Assembly: GCF_016650635.1 (NCBI RefSeq)
Contig: NZ_JAEKFI010000004.1
Coordinates: 496,001-560,000 of the forward strand
Length of the DNA: 64,000 nucleotides
Origin: Pseudomonas sp. TH43
GTDB lineage: Bacteria > Pseudomonadota > Gammaproteobacteria > Pseudomonadales > Pseudomonadaceae
Direction: 5' to 3'
A program made the translations under genes and the position numbers. Of the stretch, positions 23,920 through 33,553 are shown one piece after another. The notes beneath the pieces are model-generated. The model worked only from the letters and a program-made list of their open reading frames with translations, was not told the DNA's origin and did not search any database. Within the stretch, counting starts at the first letter, position 1; every line of letters starts with the position of its first letter.

Positions 23920-26652
23920 TTAACTCAGCACCCCCAGTTCTTTCGCCCGAGCGACGGCTTGCGTACGTCGCTCAACCCCCAACTTGCTGTTGATATGGCT
24001 GGCGTGGGTTTTTACCGTGTGCAACGAGATGAACAGTTGATCGCTGATCTCCTGGTTCGAACAGCCTTGGGCGATCAGGCGCAGTACCGACAATTCCCGA
24101 CTGCTGAGTTGCTCGGTGCCACTCGAATCAATGACCGGACGGGACGGCGCTGAAGGGAAGTGCTGGAGCAATTGCTGACCCGCCAACGCTGGCGAAGCCA
24201 GCAATTGTCCGCGCAGCCAATCTCCCTGCTCTTTCACTAATGCATCAAACGGCTGCAACACGCCCCCTGCCGCCGCCTCCAGCGCCTGACTCAGCGCTCT
24301 GCGCGCCTCCGGCTCACGTCCACCTGCCAGCAATAGCGCCACTTTCTGCGTCAACGCCATCACACACAGCAACTGCCGCCCGGTTTGCTGACCGTTCTCA
24401 TGCAACACGTTCAGCCGCCCTTCGGCGAGCATCGGTTGACCCTGAATCAGGTCGAGCAGCGCCTGTTGCAGTTCTACATGCAGGGGCAACTGTGGATGAA
24501 ATTCCGGCGGCGCGGCAGCGCGCTCGCCGGTGTAGGTCTGGCCCAGTCGCGCCAGCCAGGCTTCGGCCAGATCGGTGCGGCCCTGCGCCAGCCACAGCTC
24601 ACATTTGACCAGCGTAATCATTGCCAGATAGTAAATAGGCGGAACGTCCCAGATGTGCATCAGCCGTTCGGCTTCCGCCAGTTCGGCGAAGGCCTTGGCG
24701 AACTCGCCGCTGGCGCCGTCCAGACGCGCGATCACGCAATGGCCGATCAGCACGCTGATATCGCGACAGGCGCGTGCTTCACCGATACCGGCCAATAATC
24801 GCGTGCGGGCGGCTTGTGGCTGCAGGCGCATCGCCAACAGAAAACCTTCGTACAACGTCAGCCGAGCACGCACCGCGTACAAGCGTTGTGGCGACAGACC
24901 GCGCAGACGCTCCAGGCCCTGATGGACTTCATCGAGTGCGCGCAGAATTTCGCCGCGCGCCTGCAAGACCCGCGCGCGGTCGTAATGCGCCAAAGCTTCG
25001 AACAGTGGATTGCCGACCCGCTGCGCCAACTCAAGCGATTCGCGGTTCAAGCCGCGCGCGCGCCAGAGATCGCCATCGGCAATGGCCAGATTGGACAGCG
25101 TCGATAAACACATCAGCCGCTGGCCGTACCGCTTCGCCGGCAGGCTCTCCAAGGCTTCGGTGCAATAGTTGAGGGTCAACTCGCGATGACCGCGCCCGCG
25201 GGCGATGATCCCGCTCAGCGCCAGCCATTGCGCAAGCATCGACTTTTGCGCCGTGGCTGACGGCGCTGGCAAGAAGCGGCTCAAATGGCTGGACAACTCT
25301 TCCGCAGCGTCCAGCTGACAGGCCAGCCCCAGCGCCCAACTGTAGAGGACGATCAGCCGTGGTGTGCTGACCAGCAGACTGTCGGGCAAGTCCATTTTCC
25401 AGCGCAGGAGCATGCCGACGTTCTGCTCGGCCAACAGTTGCTCCTCGGACAGGTTCTGCACCAGGTTCGCCGCCACATCGAGGTGCCCAGCACGTAACGC
25501 CTGCTCCACCGCTTCGTCGAGCAAACCCTGCGCGTTGAACCAGCGGCAGGCGCGCAGATGCAGGGTCGCGGGCGGCACCAACGCTTGCGCAATCGGCCGG
25601 CTGCGCAGCAGATCGGAGAACAGATGGTGATAACGATACCAGTGCCCGTGCTCATCCAGCGGCACCAGAAATACCTGATGCGCCAGCAAAAAGCGCAGGA
25701 TTTCGGCGCTGTCATGGGCTTCACGCACCGCATCGCACAATTCGCTGCAAAAGCGTTCCTGCGGCGCGGTGTCGTAAAGAAATGCCTGCACTTCGGTAGG
25801 CAGGCAATCGATGACTTCTTCCAGCAAGTAATCGCGAATCAGCCCTTCCCCGCCGTTCAACGCTTGCGGCAACGTCGCGTCACTGCCGGCTTCGGCCACC
25901 GCCAGTAACCAGAAGCGCAGCCCGGCAACCCAGCCTTCGCTGCGCTGGATCAGGTTCTCCAGCGCTTCGCCACGCAATGAACTGCTGTGGCGATCGAGCA
26001 AGGTCAGGGCTTCGTCGTGGGTCAGGCGCAAGTCCTGTTCGTGCAATTCAAGCAACTGGCGGGACAGGCGCAACCGCGCCAGGTGCCAGTCCGGGCGCTG
26101 CCGACTGGTGACCATCACCAGCAAACCGTCAGGCAAATGATTGAGGAAAAATTGCAGGCAACGGTCGAGCACCGGGCCCTGGGCGAGATGGTAATCGTCG
26201 AGTACCAGCAGCAATGGCGCCGCTGGATCAAGGTGCAGCGCCAGCTCGTCAAGCAAGCCGTCGAGCCATTCTTCGAAGGCAAACGGCTGATGGCGTTGAC
26301 GCATTTTCAGCAGCCCTAACGCGCGACTGCCCAACTGCGGAAAATAATCCTGCAACCCTTCGAGCAGGCGTTCGAGAAACCGCCCGGGGTCGCTGTCTCG
26401 CGGGCTCAGCCCCAACCAGAGACTCTGCCAATACGCCGGCAGGCTCTGACAGAACTCCACCGCCAGCGAACTCTTGCCGAACCCGGCGGGGGCGCTGATC
26501 AGCAACAGCCGCCCACCGAGCCCGGCTTGCAGGCGCTCGCAAAGGCGTGGGCGCAATACGTATCCGTCAGGCAATGGCGGGCGAAAAAATCGCCCGTCCA
26601 ATGCCGCGACGGCAACACTTGCGGGACCCGGAAGTGGGGACAGATCAGTCAT
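23920..26652 (-). CDS. MalT/AlkS-like LuxR-family ATP-dependent activator (LAL regulator)
   Basis: Large signal-transducing activator of 910 residues. The N-terminal STAND/NTPase region has P-loop APAGFGKSS (about residues 55-63) and LLLVLDDYHLAQGP as Walker B; a winged-helix and helical-repeat arm follow; the C-terminal LuxR HTH is LSSRELSVLRLIAQGCSNQEISDQLFISLHTVKTHASHINSKLGVERRTQAVARAKELG. Proteins of this plan (MalT, AlkS) bind an inducer plus ATP. It lies next to the DUF1329-DUF1302-acyl-CoA ligase genes on the same strand, as in P. aeruginosa PA3921-PA3924, making them the probable targets. Confidence 0.93.
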   Translation of the reverse strand: MTDLSPLPGPASVAVAALDGRFFRPPLPDGYVLRPRLCERLQAGLGGRLLLISAPAGFGKSSLAVEFCQSLPAYWQSLWLGLSPRDSDPGRFLERLLEGLQDYFPQLGSRALGLLKMRQRHQPFAFEEWLDGLLDELALHLDPAAPLLLVLDDYHLAQGPVLDRCLQFFLNHLPDGLLVMVTSRQRPDWHLARLRLSRQLLELHEQDLRLTHDEALTLLDRHSSSLRGEALENLIQRSEGWVAGLRFWLLAVAEAGSDATLPQALNGGEGLIRDYLLEEVIDCLPTEVQAFLYDTAPQERFCSELCDAVREAHDSAEILRFLLAHQVFLVPLDEHGHWYRYHHLFSDLLRSRPIAQALVPPATLHLRACRWFNAQGLLDEAVEQALRAGHLDVAANLVQNLSEEQLLAEQNVGMLLRWKMDLPDSLLVSTPRLIVLYSWALGLACQLDAAEELSSHLSRFLPAPSATAQKSMLAQWLALSGIIARGRGHRELTLNYCTEALESLPAKRYGQRLMCLSTLSNLAIADGDLWRARGLNRESLELAQRVGNPLFEALAHYDRARVLQARGEILRALDEVHQGLERLRGLSPQRLYAVRARLTLYEGFLLAMRLQPQAARTRLLAGIGEARACRDISVLIGHCVIARLDGASGEFAKAFAELAEAERLMHIWDVPPIYYLAMITLVKCELWLAQGRTDLAEAWLARLGQTYTGERAAAPPEFHPQLPLHVELQQALLDLIQGQPMLAEGRLNVLHENGQQTGRQLLCVMALTQKVALLLAGGREPEARRALSQALEAAAGGVLQPFDALVKEQGDWLRGQLLASPALAGQQLLQHFPSAPSRPVIDSSGTEQLSSRELSVLRLIAQGCSNQEISDQLFISLHTVKTHASHINSKLGVERRTQAVARAKELGVLS

Positions 26653-26774
26653 GGCCGGCTCTTGTTCGAATTGCTGTTGGCGGCGTTGCAGATGTCCGCA
26701 GACTAGCCTTAAACGAACCGGTTATGAAGGTTGCTGCTACAAATGGCTACAAAAAGGTTCCAGCAAAACGTCAG

Positions 26775-26813
26775 GAAAAAAAACGCCCCGAACCAGTCGG
26801 GGCGTTGTTTCGA
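26775..26813 (-). terminator. Rho-independent terminator after the DUF1329 gene
   Basis: Stem ACGCCCCGA/TCGGGGCGT; on the minus strand the arm runs into eight T, just below the DUF1329 stop. Confidence 0.9.
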
Positions 26814-26835
26814 GGATGCGGCCTCGGGTTACACC

Positions 26836-28200
26836 TTAGCGAATACCGTCCTGGCCCAGGTTGCCCGGCTGGAATTCACTTTTGCTGGCAGAGAAGCCGA
26901 AGTCATACGCCTGCTTCTCTTCGTTCTTCATACCCAGCGCCAGGTAGCGACCCGATTGCAGGTCGTACAAGGTTTCCAGGGCGTACCAAGGCACTTGCTT
27001 GTCGTAGTAATCCTCGGCATGCGCCTCGGCTACGCGCCACAGTTGACCGCGACCGTCGTAATGGTCGATGACCGCTGCCTGCCAGGTGTCTTCGTCGATG
27101 AAGAAGTCACGTTTGGCGTAGATATGGCGCTGGCCCGGCTTCAAGGTTGCAACCACATGCCAGACACGACGCAGCTCGTACCGCGTCAGGTCCTGATTGA
27201 TGTGGCCGGCCTTGATGATGTCGGCGTACTTGAGCGTCGGTGAGTCGATCTTGTAACTGTTGGAAGCAATGTAGATTTCTTTCTTGCCTTCCAGTGCCCA
27301 GTCGTAGCGATCCGGTGCGCCGTTGTACATGTCGAGGTTGTCGGAGGTCCGCAGACCATCCGCCGCAGTACCCGGACCGTCATAGGACACTTGTGGTGCC
27401 TGACGGACACGGCGCTGGCCAGTGGCATAGACCCAGGCCTTGCGCGGTTCCTTGACCTGATCGAGCGTCTCGTGAACCAGCAGCACGGTACCGGCCAGAC
27501 GGGCCGGCGCGGTCACCTTCTGCTTGAAGTAGAACAGCACGTTGCCCGGATTTTTCGGGTCGTAGTCTTTCATCTTGTCGCGGAACACGAACTGATCCTG
27601 GAAATACACCAGGCTGAACGAGCCGTTGGTTTGCGGCGTTGCCTGGGTAACCAGGCGCGTCACGCTGCCACCGCGATAGCGGGTGATGTGGTTCCAGATG
27701 ACTTCCAGACCGGTTTTGGGAATCGGGAACGGCACGGCCGTGTCGAAGTTTTCCAAACCGTTGCCGCCGGCGACCAGATTGGTCGTGGTGGCGTTCTTCT
27801 TGATCGCGGCAAACACGTCATCCGGCACGGTGGCACCGCGATGGGACGCGTAGACCGGCATCTTGAAGGTGTCCGGGTAGCGCTTGAACATCGCGTACTG
27901 GCCCGGCGCAAGCTTGTCCTTATATTTATCGACGTTTTGCGCAGTGATGGTGAACAGCGGTTGCTCACTGCCGTAAGGATTGGACAGGAAGCCCTTGCTG
28001 TCGACGGTGCCGGCATTTTTCGGCAGCGGCTTCCAGGCCGGGATCGAGCCGTCGGCATTACCTGCCATCTCGGCGCCCATCGGGGTCAGGCTCTTGCCCA
28101 GCTTGTCGGCTTCAGCGGCGGGAACGGCCGCCATCACACTGGTCGCCAGCAGCGAAAGCCCCAGAACACCGGCGTGGAACAGACTCTTTGTTATTTTCAT
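26836..28200 (-). CDS. DUF1329 family exported protein
   Basis: Periplasmic or outer-membrane-associated protein, 454 residues, with a Sec signal peptide of about 24 residues ending SVMAA. Motifs such as LTPMGAEMAGNADGSIPAW and DEDTWQAAVIDHYDGRGQLWR are typical of DUF1329, whose fold resembles the lipid-binding LolA/LolB barrel. DUF1329 and DUF1302 genes nearly always occur together with lipid, ester or polyhydroxyalkanoate-type catabolic genes; a role in taking up or shuttling a hydrophobic substrate is inference. The next upstream gene, 28 bases away, encodes the DUF1302 partner. Confidence 0.9.
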   Translation of the reverse strand: MKITKSLFHAGVLGLSLLATSVMAAVPAAEADKLGKSLTPMGAEMAGNADGSIPAWKPLPKNAGTVDSKGFLSNPYGSEQPLFTITAQNVDKYKDKLAPGQYAMFKRYPDTFKMPVYASHRGATVPDDVFAAIKKNATTTNLVAGGNGLENFDTAVPFPIPKTGLEVIWNHITRYRGGSVTRLVTQATPQTNGSFSLVYFQDQFVFRDKMKDYDPKNPGNVLFYFKQKVTAPARLAGTVLLVHETLDQVKEPRKAWVYATGQRRVRQAPQVSYDGPGTAADGLRTSDNLDMYNGAPDRYDWALEGKKEIYIASNSYKIDSPTLKYADIIKAGHINQDLTRYELRRVWHVVATLKPGQRHIYAKRDFFIDEDTWQAAVIDHYDGRGQLWRVAEAHAEDYYDKQVPWYALETLYDLQSGRYLALGMKNEEKQAYDFGFSASKSEFQPGNLGQDGIR

Positions 28201-28228
28201 ATGTGTGTTCGTCCTGAAAAAACTCTGC

Positions 28229-30118
28229 TTAGAAGTTCACGCCAACGCTGAGTGCCACGAAATCGCGGTCATCCACCGTGCTGAAGTCGCCACCAAAGAA
28301 GTTGGTGTAGTTCAGACTCGCTGTGTAGGTGTTCTGGTATTCGGCATCGACCCCGAGGCTGACTGCCTTGCGGCCTTCTTCGAAGTTGCCGCCTGGGCCT
28401 GGCGAGTAACCCTTGACGTCATGCGACCAAGCCACGTTCGGCTTGAGGTTGACCCCCGCGAACACGTCGCTGTAATCCCAGATCGCACGACCGCGATAAC
28501 CCCACGAAGTCGCCGTGGTGAAACCGTCATTGTTGCAGTTGCTGCTGCGGTTGCTGGTCGATGCACCCGGCCCTGCACCGTTGATGGTGGAGGTGTTGAG
28601 AATCTGCGAGCAGGTGTCGAGGCCACCGGTGGCCGGCAGTTCACCCGGGCCAAAAACCGGATCGCGGCCATAACGAGCATCGGATTTGCTTTCCAGCCCA
28701 CCCACGTGGGTCACGCCGACTTCACCCACCAGGGTCAGACGATTGGCGCCCATGACCTGATCGAAGAAGTGCGTCAGGGTGGTCTGGAACTGGGTGATTT
28801 CCTTGCGGTTGTAACCGTGCAGGTCTTGCCCCGGAACACCGTTGAGGATCGAGGCATTGGTCAGTGCACCGCCCAACGGGCGAACACCGGCGAACAGGAT
28901 GTCGGTGGAGTTCAGTTGTACCGGAGCGTTCGGCCGGTAGCTGACCTCACCGCTCCACGCCGTGCCGGTAGGCAGGGTGGTCGAGAAGCTCAGGCCATAG
29001 AGGCGAATGTCTTCAGGGTATTCGATGAAGTATTCCGAGTTGCCCGCCACCACCAATGGCCCCAGCGCCTGGAACGGCCCTGGTAGCGCCGCAACACCGT
29101 TGTAGATCGACTGCGGCGCACCCGTGGCGCTGAAGATCGGCGCGCGGCTGTGATAATTCATGAAGTAGGCACCGAACTCGGTCGCCAGCGGATCGAACAT
29201 GTATTTGGTCGACACGCCCCACTGACCACTGTCACGCGCGTTGCGGTTCGGCGAGCGGCGCACCAGCACGCCCTCTTCGTTGACGTCCACGCCCGCGTTG
29301 GCCAATGGGCCGAGCGCGATGCCTGGAATGGTCGAACGCTTGTTCAGCACCCGGAGATTATCGTCGCAACCGGTGGTCACGATGTCGGGTTGCGAGAAGA
29401 AGGTGCCGCAGTTATCGGTAACGGTCTTCTGCCAGTCGATCTGATAGAACGCTTCAGCCGAGAGGTTTTCGGTAATGCTCTGGGATACATAGAACATGTT
29501 GACCGGGATCAGGCCTTCCTTGATCTCGGCGCCTGGACGGCGGAACGCGGACACATCGATCGGGTTGATCGAGTTGATGCCGCCACCGATGAAGGTGCTT
29601 TCACCCCAGTTCACCACTTGCTTGCCCAGACGCACCGAACCCGGCTCATCGGCAATCGAATAGTTGTGGTACACGAAGGCGTCGAGGATCTGTCCGCCCG
29701 AGGACCGGGCCGCGATGTCACGGCGATCGTTGCTGACGTCCTTGTATTCCAGGTCGGCGTTCTGCAGCGCGAAGTCGTACCAGTATTTGCCCCGTACGAA
29801 GATACCGGTGTCGCCGTACTTCAGTTCCAGGTCATGGATGCCTTTGAAGATCTTCGAGAAGGCTTGCCCGCTCTTGAAGTTCAAGTGGCCGTCATCGGAG
29901 GTCTGGGACAGGCCCTTGCCGCCGTTGTTGACACCAATCAGGTCCTTGTTCGGCTGCTGGGTCGAAACACTCATGCCCAGGGAGAGCGAAGAGTCGAACT
30001 GGCCTTCGATTTCACCGACGTTGAAACTGACGCCGAATGCGGGCCCGGCGAGCGTAGAGGCAAGACTGACTGCCAGAGGCAATTTCGCCCGGCGCCAGAA
30101 CTGGTTTACTGAGGTCAT
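28229..30118 (-). CDS. DUF1302 family exported protein, probable outer-membrane beta-barrel
   Basis: A 629-residue exported protein with signal peptide (RAKLPLAVSLASTLAGPAFGVSF). The alternating aromatic and small residues, many short strands and a C-terminal ending VALSVGVNF with terminal Phe are features of an outer-membrane barrel. I chose the ATG giving MTSVNQFW because the upstream 85 codons of the longer frame look non-coding and the signal peptide begins there. It forms a pair with DUF1329 and is preceded by a long leader holding a possible activator-dependent promoter. Confidence 0.88.
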   Translation of the reverse strand: MTSVNQFWRRAKLPLAVSLASTLAGPAFGVSFNVGEIEGQFDSSLSLGMSVSTQQPNKDLIGVNNGGKGLSQTSDDGHLNFKSGQAFSKIFKGIHDLELKYGDTGIFVRGKYWYDFALQNADLEYKDVSNDRRDIAARSSGGQILDAFVYHNYSIADEPGSVRLGKQVVNWGESTFIGGGINSINPIDVSAFRRPGAEIKEGLIPVNMFYVSQSITENLSAEAFYQIDWQKTVTDNCGTFFSQPDIVTTGCDDNLRVLNKRSTIPGIALGPLANAGVDVNEEGVLVRRSPNRNARDSGQWGVSTKYMFDPLATEFGAYFMNYHSRAPIFSATGAPQSIYNGVAALPGPFQALGPLVVAGNSEYFIEYPEDIRLYGLSFSTTLPTGTAWSGEVSYRPNAPVQLNSTDILFAGVRPLGGALTNASILNGVPGQDLHGYNRKEITQFQTTLTHFFDQVMGANRLTLVGEVGVTHVGGLESKSDARYGRDPVFGPGELPATGGLDTCSQILNTSTINGAGPGASTSNRSSNCNNDGFTTATSWGYRGRAIWDYSDVFAGVNLKPNVAWSHDVKGYSPGPGGNFEEGRKAVSLGVDAEYQNTYTASLNYTNFFGGDFSTVDDRDFVALSVGVNF

Positions 30119-30455
30119 CGACGCTACTCCATGTGCATTATTGTTATGGCAGTGAGTACTTTTAAAAACGCTGTGGAGGGACCGGGCGCCAGGGCTGCCC
30201 GAATTCACTCCAAAGTTGCTCGCCCCGTTTAGTGCGTGTGCTCCGTTCTTAAAAATCCTTGAGCGGACTATAGCCAGCAGGTGGTACTGCTTGATCCCTC
30301 TAAAGTGTGATTTGCAGCTGCCGGCCACTCTGGAACAGTCCTTTCGCCAGTCCGACACATGTCGGCACGGCAAGGATGGCTGAATTTTTCGATTTCACAA
30401 GCCAAGCGCTTGCTTGGTGGGTCTGGCGCGCCGTTTTCGGCGCGCCAGCAGACAC
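30119..30455. other. Intergenic region upstream of the DUF1302-DUF1329 pair
   Basis: About 340 bases without a gene. It contains a candidate minus-strand promoter (given separately), a TCCGACACATGTCGGCA palindromic stretch near 30350-30367, and a perfect CTGGCGCGCCG-TTTT-CGGCGCGCCAG hairpin around 30424-30450 directly below the acyl-CoA ligase stop codon. The last could end the ligase transcript, although it lacks a T-run. Confidence 0.6.
30267..30295 (-). promoter_or_regulatory. Candidate activator-dependent promoter of DUF1302-DUF1329
   Basis: A good -10, TATAGT, with a poor -35 (ATCAAG) 17 bp upstream on the minus strand, about 150 bases before the DUF1302 start. A strong -10 with a weak -35 is what a MalT-like activator would need; no binding motif for it could be recognised. 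Confidence 0.4.
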
Positions 30456-32138
30456 TCAAAGTGTCGAGAGGAAGGTGCTGTTGTTGGCCTGCCATTCGGT
30501 GATGTCGAGGCGGATGCGCTTCTTGTCGAGCTTGCCGACACTGGTCTTGGGAATTTCGGTAACAAGGGCGATCTGACTCGGAATCGCCCACTTGCTCAGG
30601 TGGCCCAATTCAACGAACGGCTTGAGGTGCTCCTTGAGTTCACGCGCCCCGATCACGTGCCCTTCACGGATCACCAGCAGGGCAAACGGGCGCTCGCCCC
30701 ACTGCGGATCGGCGATGCCCACCACTGCTACTTCGCGTACCGCGGCGTGACGGCTGATCAGGTCTTCGAGGTCCAGCGAAGAAATCCACTCGCCACCGGT
30801 CTTGATCACGTCCTTGATGCGGTCGCGGATGTCGATCACGCCCATGCTGTCGAGCGTGGCGACGTCACCGGTGTGCAGCCAGCCGCCGGCCCAGAGCTCG
30901 GCACCCTTTTGCGGCTCGTTGAAATAACCCTCGGTGAGCCAAGGTGCGCGCAGCACCAGTTCGCCTTGGGTTTCGCCATCGGCCGGCAGAAAATTACCGT
31001 CGGCATCGACGATCGCGGCTTCCACCAACGGCCCCGGCACACCGGCCTTGATTCGGTATGTGGTGCGCTCGTCTTCGCTGCCGGCCATCAATTCGTCGTT
31101 GAGGTGCGCGCAGGAAACCAGTGGCCCGGTTTCCGACATGCCATAGGCGGCGGTGAGCTGAATGCCGCGAGCCTTGGCGGTTTCATAGAGTGTGCGGTTC
31201 AGCGCACTGCCGCCGATGACGATTTTCCAGCCGCCGAAGTCGTTGCCCTGCGCGCCTTTGGCGTTGAGCAGCATTTGCAGGATGGTGGGCACGCAGTGGG
31301 AGAACGTGACGTTCTCCTTGCGCCACAACTCCACCAGAAACTCCGGGTCGTAGCGCCCCGGGTAGACCTGTTTGAGCCCGAGCATGGTTGCCACATAGGG
31401 CAGGCCCCAGGCGTGAACGTGGAACATCGGGGTGATCGGCATGTACACGTCGTTGGTGCCGAGCAGGCGCACGCTGTCGATGGAACCCATGATCGTCGAC
31501 ACGCCCATGGTGTGCAGCACCAGTTGCCGATGGGTGAAGTACACGCCTTTCGGATTACCGGTGGTACCTGTGGTGTAAAACGTGGTGGCGACCGAGTTTT
31601 CGTCGAAATCCTGAAAATCGTACTGCGTGCTTGCAGCGGCCAGCAGTTGCTCATACTCGCCGACCAGATTCGGCAGCTCGGCGGTTTTCTCCGGCAGATC
31701 GGTCAGCAGCAGGGTTTTCTCTACCGTGGTCAGGTGCGGGGCGATGGCCTGATACAGCCCGACGAACTCGCTGTTGACCAGTACGAAGCGGTCCTCGGCG
31801 TGGTTCATGGTGTAGAGGATCTGTTCTGGCGACAGGCGCACGTTGATCGTGTGGATCACCGCGCCAATCATCGGAATCGCGAACATGCATTCCAGGTAAC
31901 GATGGCTGTCCCAGTCCATCACTGCCACGGTGTCACCGGCCTTTACACCGGCGGCCGTCAATACGTTGGCCAGCCGCGCAACCCGCTCGATCAGGGTCGG
32001 ATAGCTGTAGCGCAACTGGTCACGGTAAACGATCTCGCGGGTTTTCTCGTAACGGGCGCCGGACATCAGCAGCCGTTTGATCAGCAATGGATACTGGTAG
32101 GCCCCATCGGCCGGGGGAATGACGCGAGTCTGCAACAT
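30456..32138 (-). CDS. Medium/long-chain fatty acid--CoA ligase (AMP-binding, AlkK-like)
   Basis: Activates a carboxylic acid to its CoA thioester through an acyl-adenylate. The P-loop-like TTGTTGNPKGV motif (near residues 190-200), AYGMSETGPLV (A5-type), and HTGDVATLDSMGVIDIRDRIKDVIKTGGEWISSLDLE with the catalytic Lys in TSVGKLDKKRIR near the C-terminus are intact. The length of 560 fits the AlkK group. Its position upstream of DUF1302/DUF1329 and the MalT-like regulator mirrors other pseudomonads and suggests activation of a fatty acid released by that module. Confidence 0.92.
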   Translation of the reverse strand: MLQTRVIPPADGAYQYPLLIKRLLMSGARYEKTREIVYRDQLRYSYPTLIERVARLANVLTAAGVKAGDTVAVMDWDSHRYLECMFAIPMIGAVIHTINVRLSPEQILYTMNHAEDRFVLVNSEFVGLYQAIAPHLTTVEKTLLLTDLPEKTAELPNLVGEYEQLLAAASTQYDFQDFDENSVATTFYTTGTTGNPKGVYFTHRQLVLHTMGVSTIMGSIDSVRLLGTNDVYMPITPMFHVHAWGLPYVATMLGLKQVYPGRYDPEFLVELWRKENVTFSHCVPTILQMLLNAKGAQGNDFGGWKIVIGGSALNRTLYETAKARGIQLTAAYGMSETGPLVSCAHLNDELMAGSEDERTTYRIKAGVPGPLVEAAIVDADGNFLPADGETQGELVLRAPWLTEGYFNEPQKGAELWAGGWLHTGDVATLDSMGVIDIRDRIKDVIKTGGEWISSLDLEDLISRHAAVREVAVVGIADPQWGERPFALLVIREGHVIGARELKEHLKPFVELGHLSKWAIPSQIALVTEIPKTSVGKLDKKRIRLDITEWQANNSTFLSTL

Positions 32139-32284
32139 ATGAATCCCTTTTCTGGCTGCACGGTGTTGGCGTAGAGATTTGTACTCTAGAACCCTTATAC
32201 GCCAGCCAAATCAGCCAAAGGAATGATTTGCAGAGCCGTACAAATGCTAGCTTTGCGCCAGCATTTGCCGGTTTTCGTCACCGA

Positions 32285-33468
32285 TCAGATCGTTTGTCCT
32301 ACAGCCTCCTCAGAAGGCGTCCGTGGGAAAACTGCCGCAGCAAGGAAGGTAAGCGCGCCAAAACCCGCAAGAATCAAGTAAAGGCCTACGAAACCATGGC
32401 GAGGTTCGACATAGGAAATCAGCGGAATCGCTGTCGCGCTGGCGCCGAACGATAAACAGTAACGCAGGCGAACACCCGAGACTGCCAGTGTGGCGCGACG
32501 AAGTTGGCGACCATCGCATCGTTGACTGTTACCTGACCGAACACGACGAACATGAACGCCGCACCGAGAGCGATCACGGCCCAACCATCGGCATACGCCA
32601 GCGCAAACAACAGCGGCGCCTGGCACAACGTCAACACAATGAACGGCCATTTCAGGCTGACGCGGTGCAGCACTCGACCGATGCTCAACTGTGCGACAGC
32701 GCCGAAGGCATACGCCAGGCTGACCACCACACCGAGTGTCTGCGGCGAGGCGAACACGTCATGCAAACGCTCTTGGAACAGCTTCGGATAGGTCATGGTG
32801 GTGGCGTTGAACACTACACCGCCGGTGGCCGTGGCCAACGCCAGCACACCGAAGACCATGACCATTGAAATACGCTGGCCGGCGGCGCCTTTTAGCGGTG
32901 TGTGCGGGCGCTTGGGAATCGGTTCTTCACGCACCTGCAAGGCGAAGCCGCCCCCCAAAACAATCGCCACCGCCCCAGGTATCAGAAATGCCGAACGCCA
33001 GCCAAACTGCGCCACCAGCAACCCGGTGATCAATGCCGAAAACGCCACGCCGAGGTTGCCCCACATACCGTTGATGCCGATTTCGCGGCCACGGTTCTGC
33101 GCGTAGGCGACCAACATCGCGGTGCCCACCGGGTGATAGATCGCAGCAAAAATACCGATCAGGCTCAGACCCACCACCAACATCGTCGGACTGTTACTCA
33201 GGCCGGTGAAGATCGCCGAGGCGCCGATGCCGAAGAAAAACACCAGCATCATCTGCCGCCGACTCCAGTGATCGCCCAGCCAACCGGCGGGTAGCGAACA
33301 CGCACCAAAGGCAATGAAGCCCCCCAGTGACAGAGCGATCAGCGCGGCGTAGTCGAGGCCAAAGGCCTGCGTCATGCCAAGTATGGCGGCAGGAAAAATC
33401 AGCATGAACATGTGATCGATCACATGGGCGGCGTTGATGTAGCGGATGACGTTTCTGGATTGATTCAT
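32285..33468 (-). pseudogene. MFS transporter interrupted by a one-base frameshift
   Basis: Start to about residue 335 reads as a 12-helix major facilitator (GGFIAFGACSLPAGWLGDHWSRRQMM, the loop 2-3 signature). The frame then ends early, after QSRVFACVTVYRSAPARQ. A second frame continues the protein naturally: LRYCLSFGASATAIPLISYVEPRHGFVGLYLILAGFGALTFLAAAVFP, the last two helices. Joining them near 32467 as VFA-LRYCLSF requires one extra C (GCCTG instead of GCCCTG). The repaired protein would be about 393 residues, normal for the family. Either a real recent inactivation or a sequencing error; the cargo is unknown. Confidence 0.85.
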
Positions 33469-33553
33469 GGCAGCACGCTTTGCGTTGTTGTGAGCGGCTT
33501 ATGCTAAGTTGGCGAGAAAGCGCATTCCTGCCAAGCAAGTCAGCGAATCAGAC

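Noticed and set aside
30414..32174. A 586-codon plus-strand frame
   Set aside because: Antisense of the acyl-CoA ligase, whose motifs are intact on the other strand.
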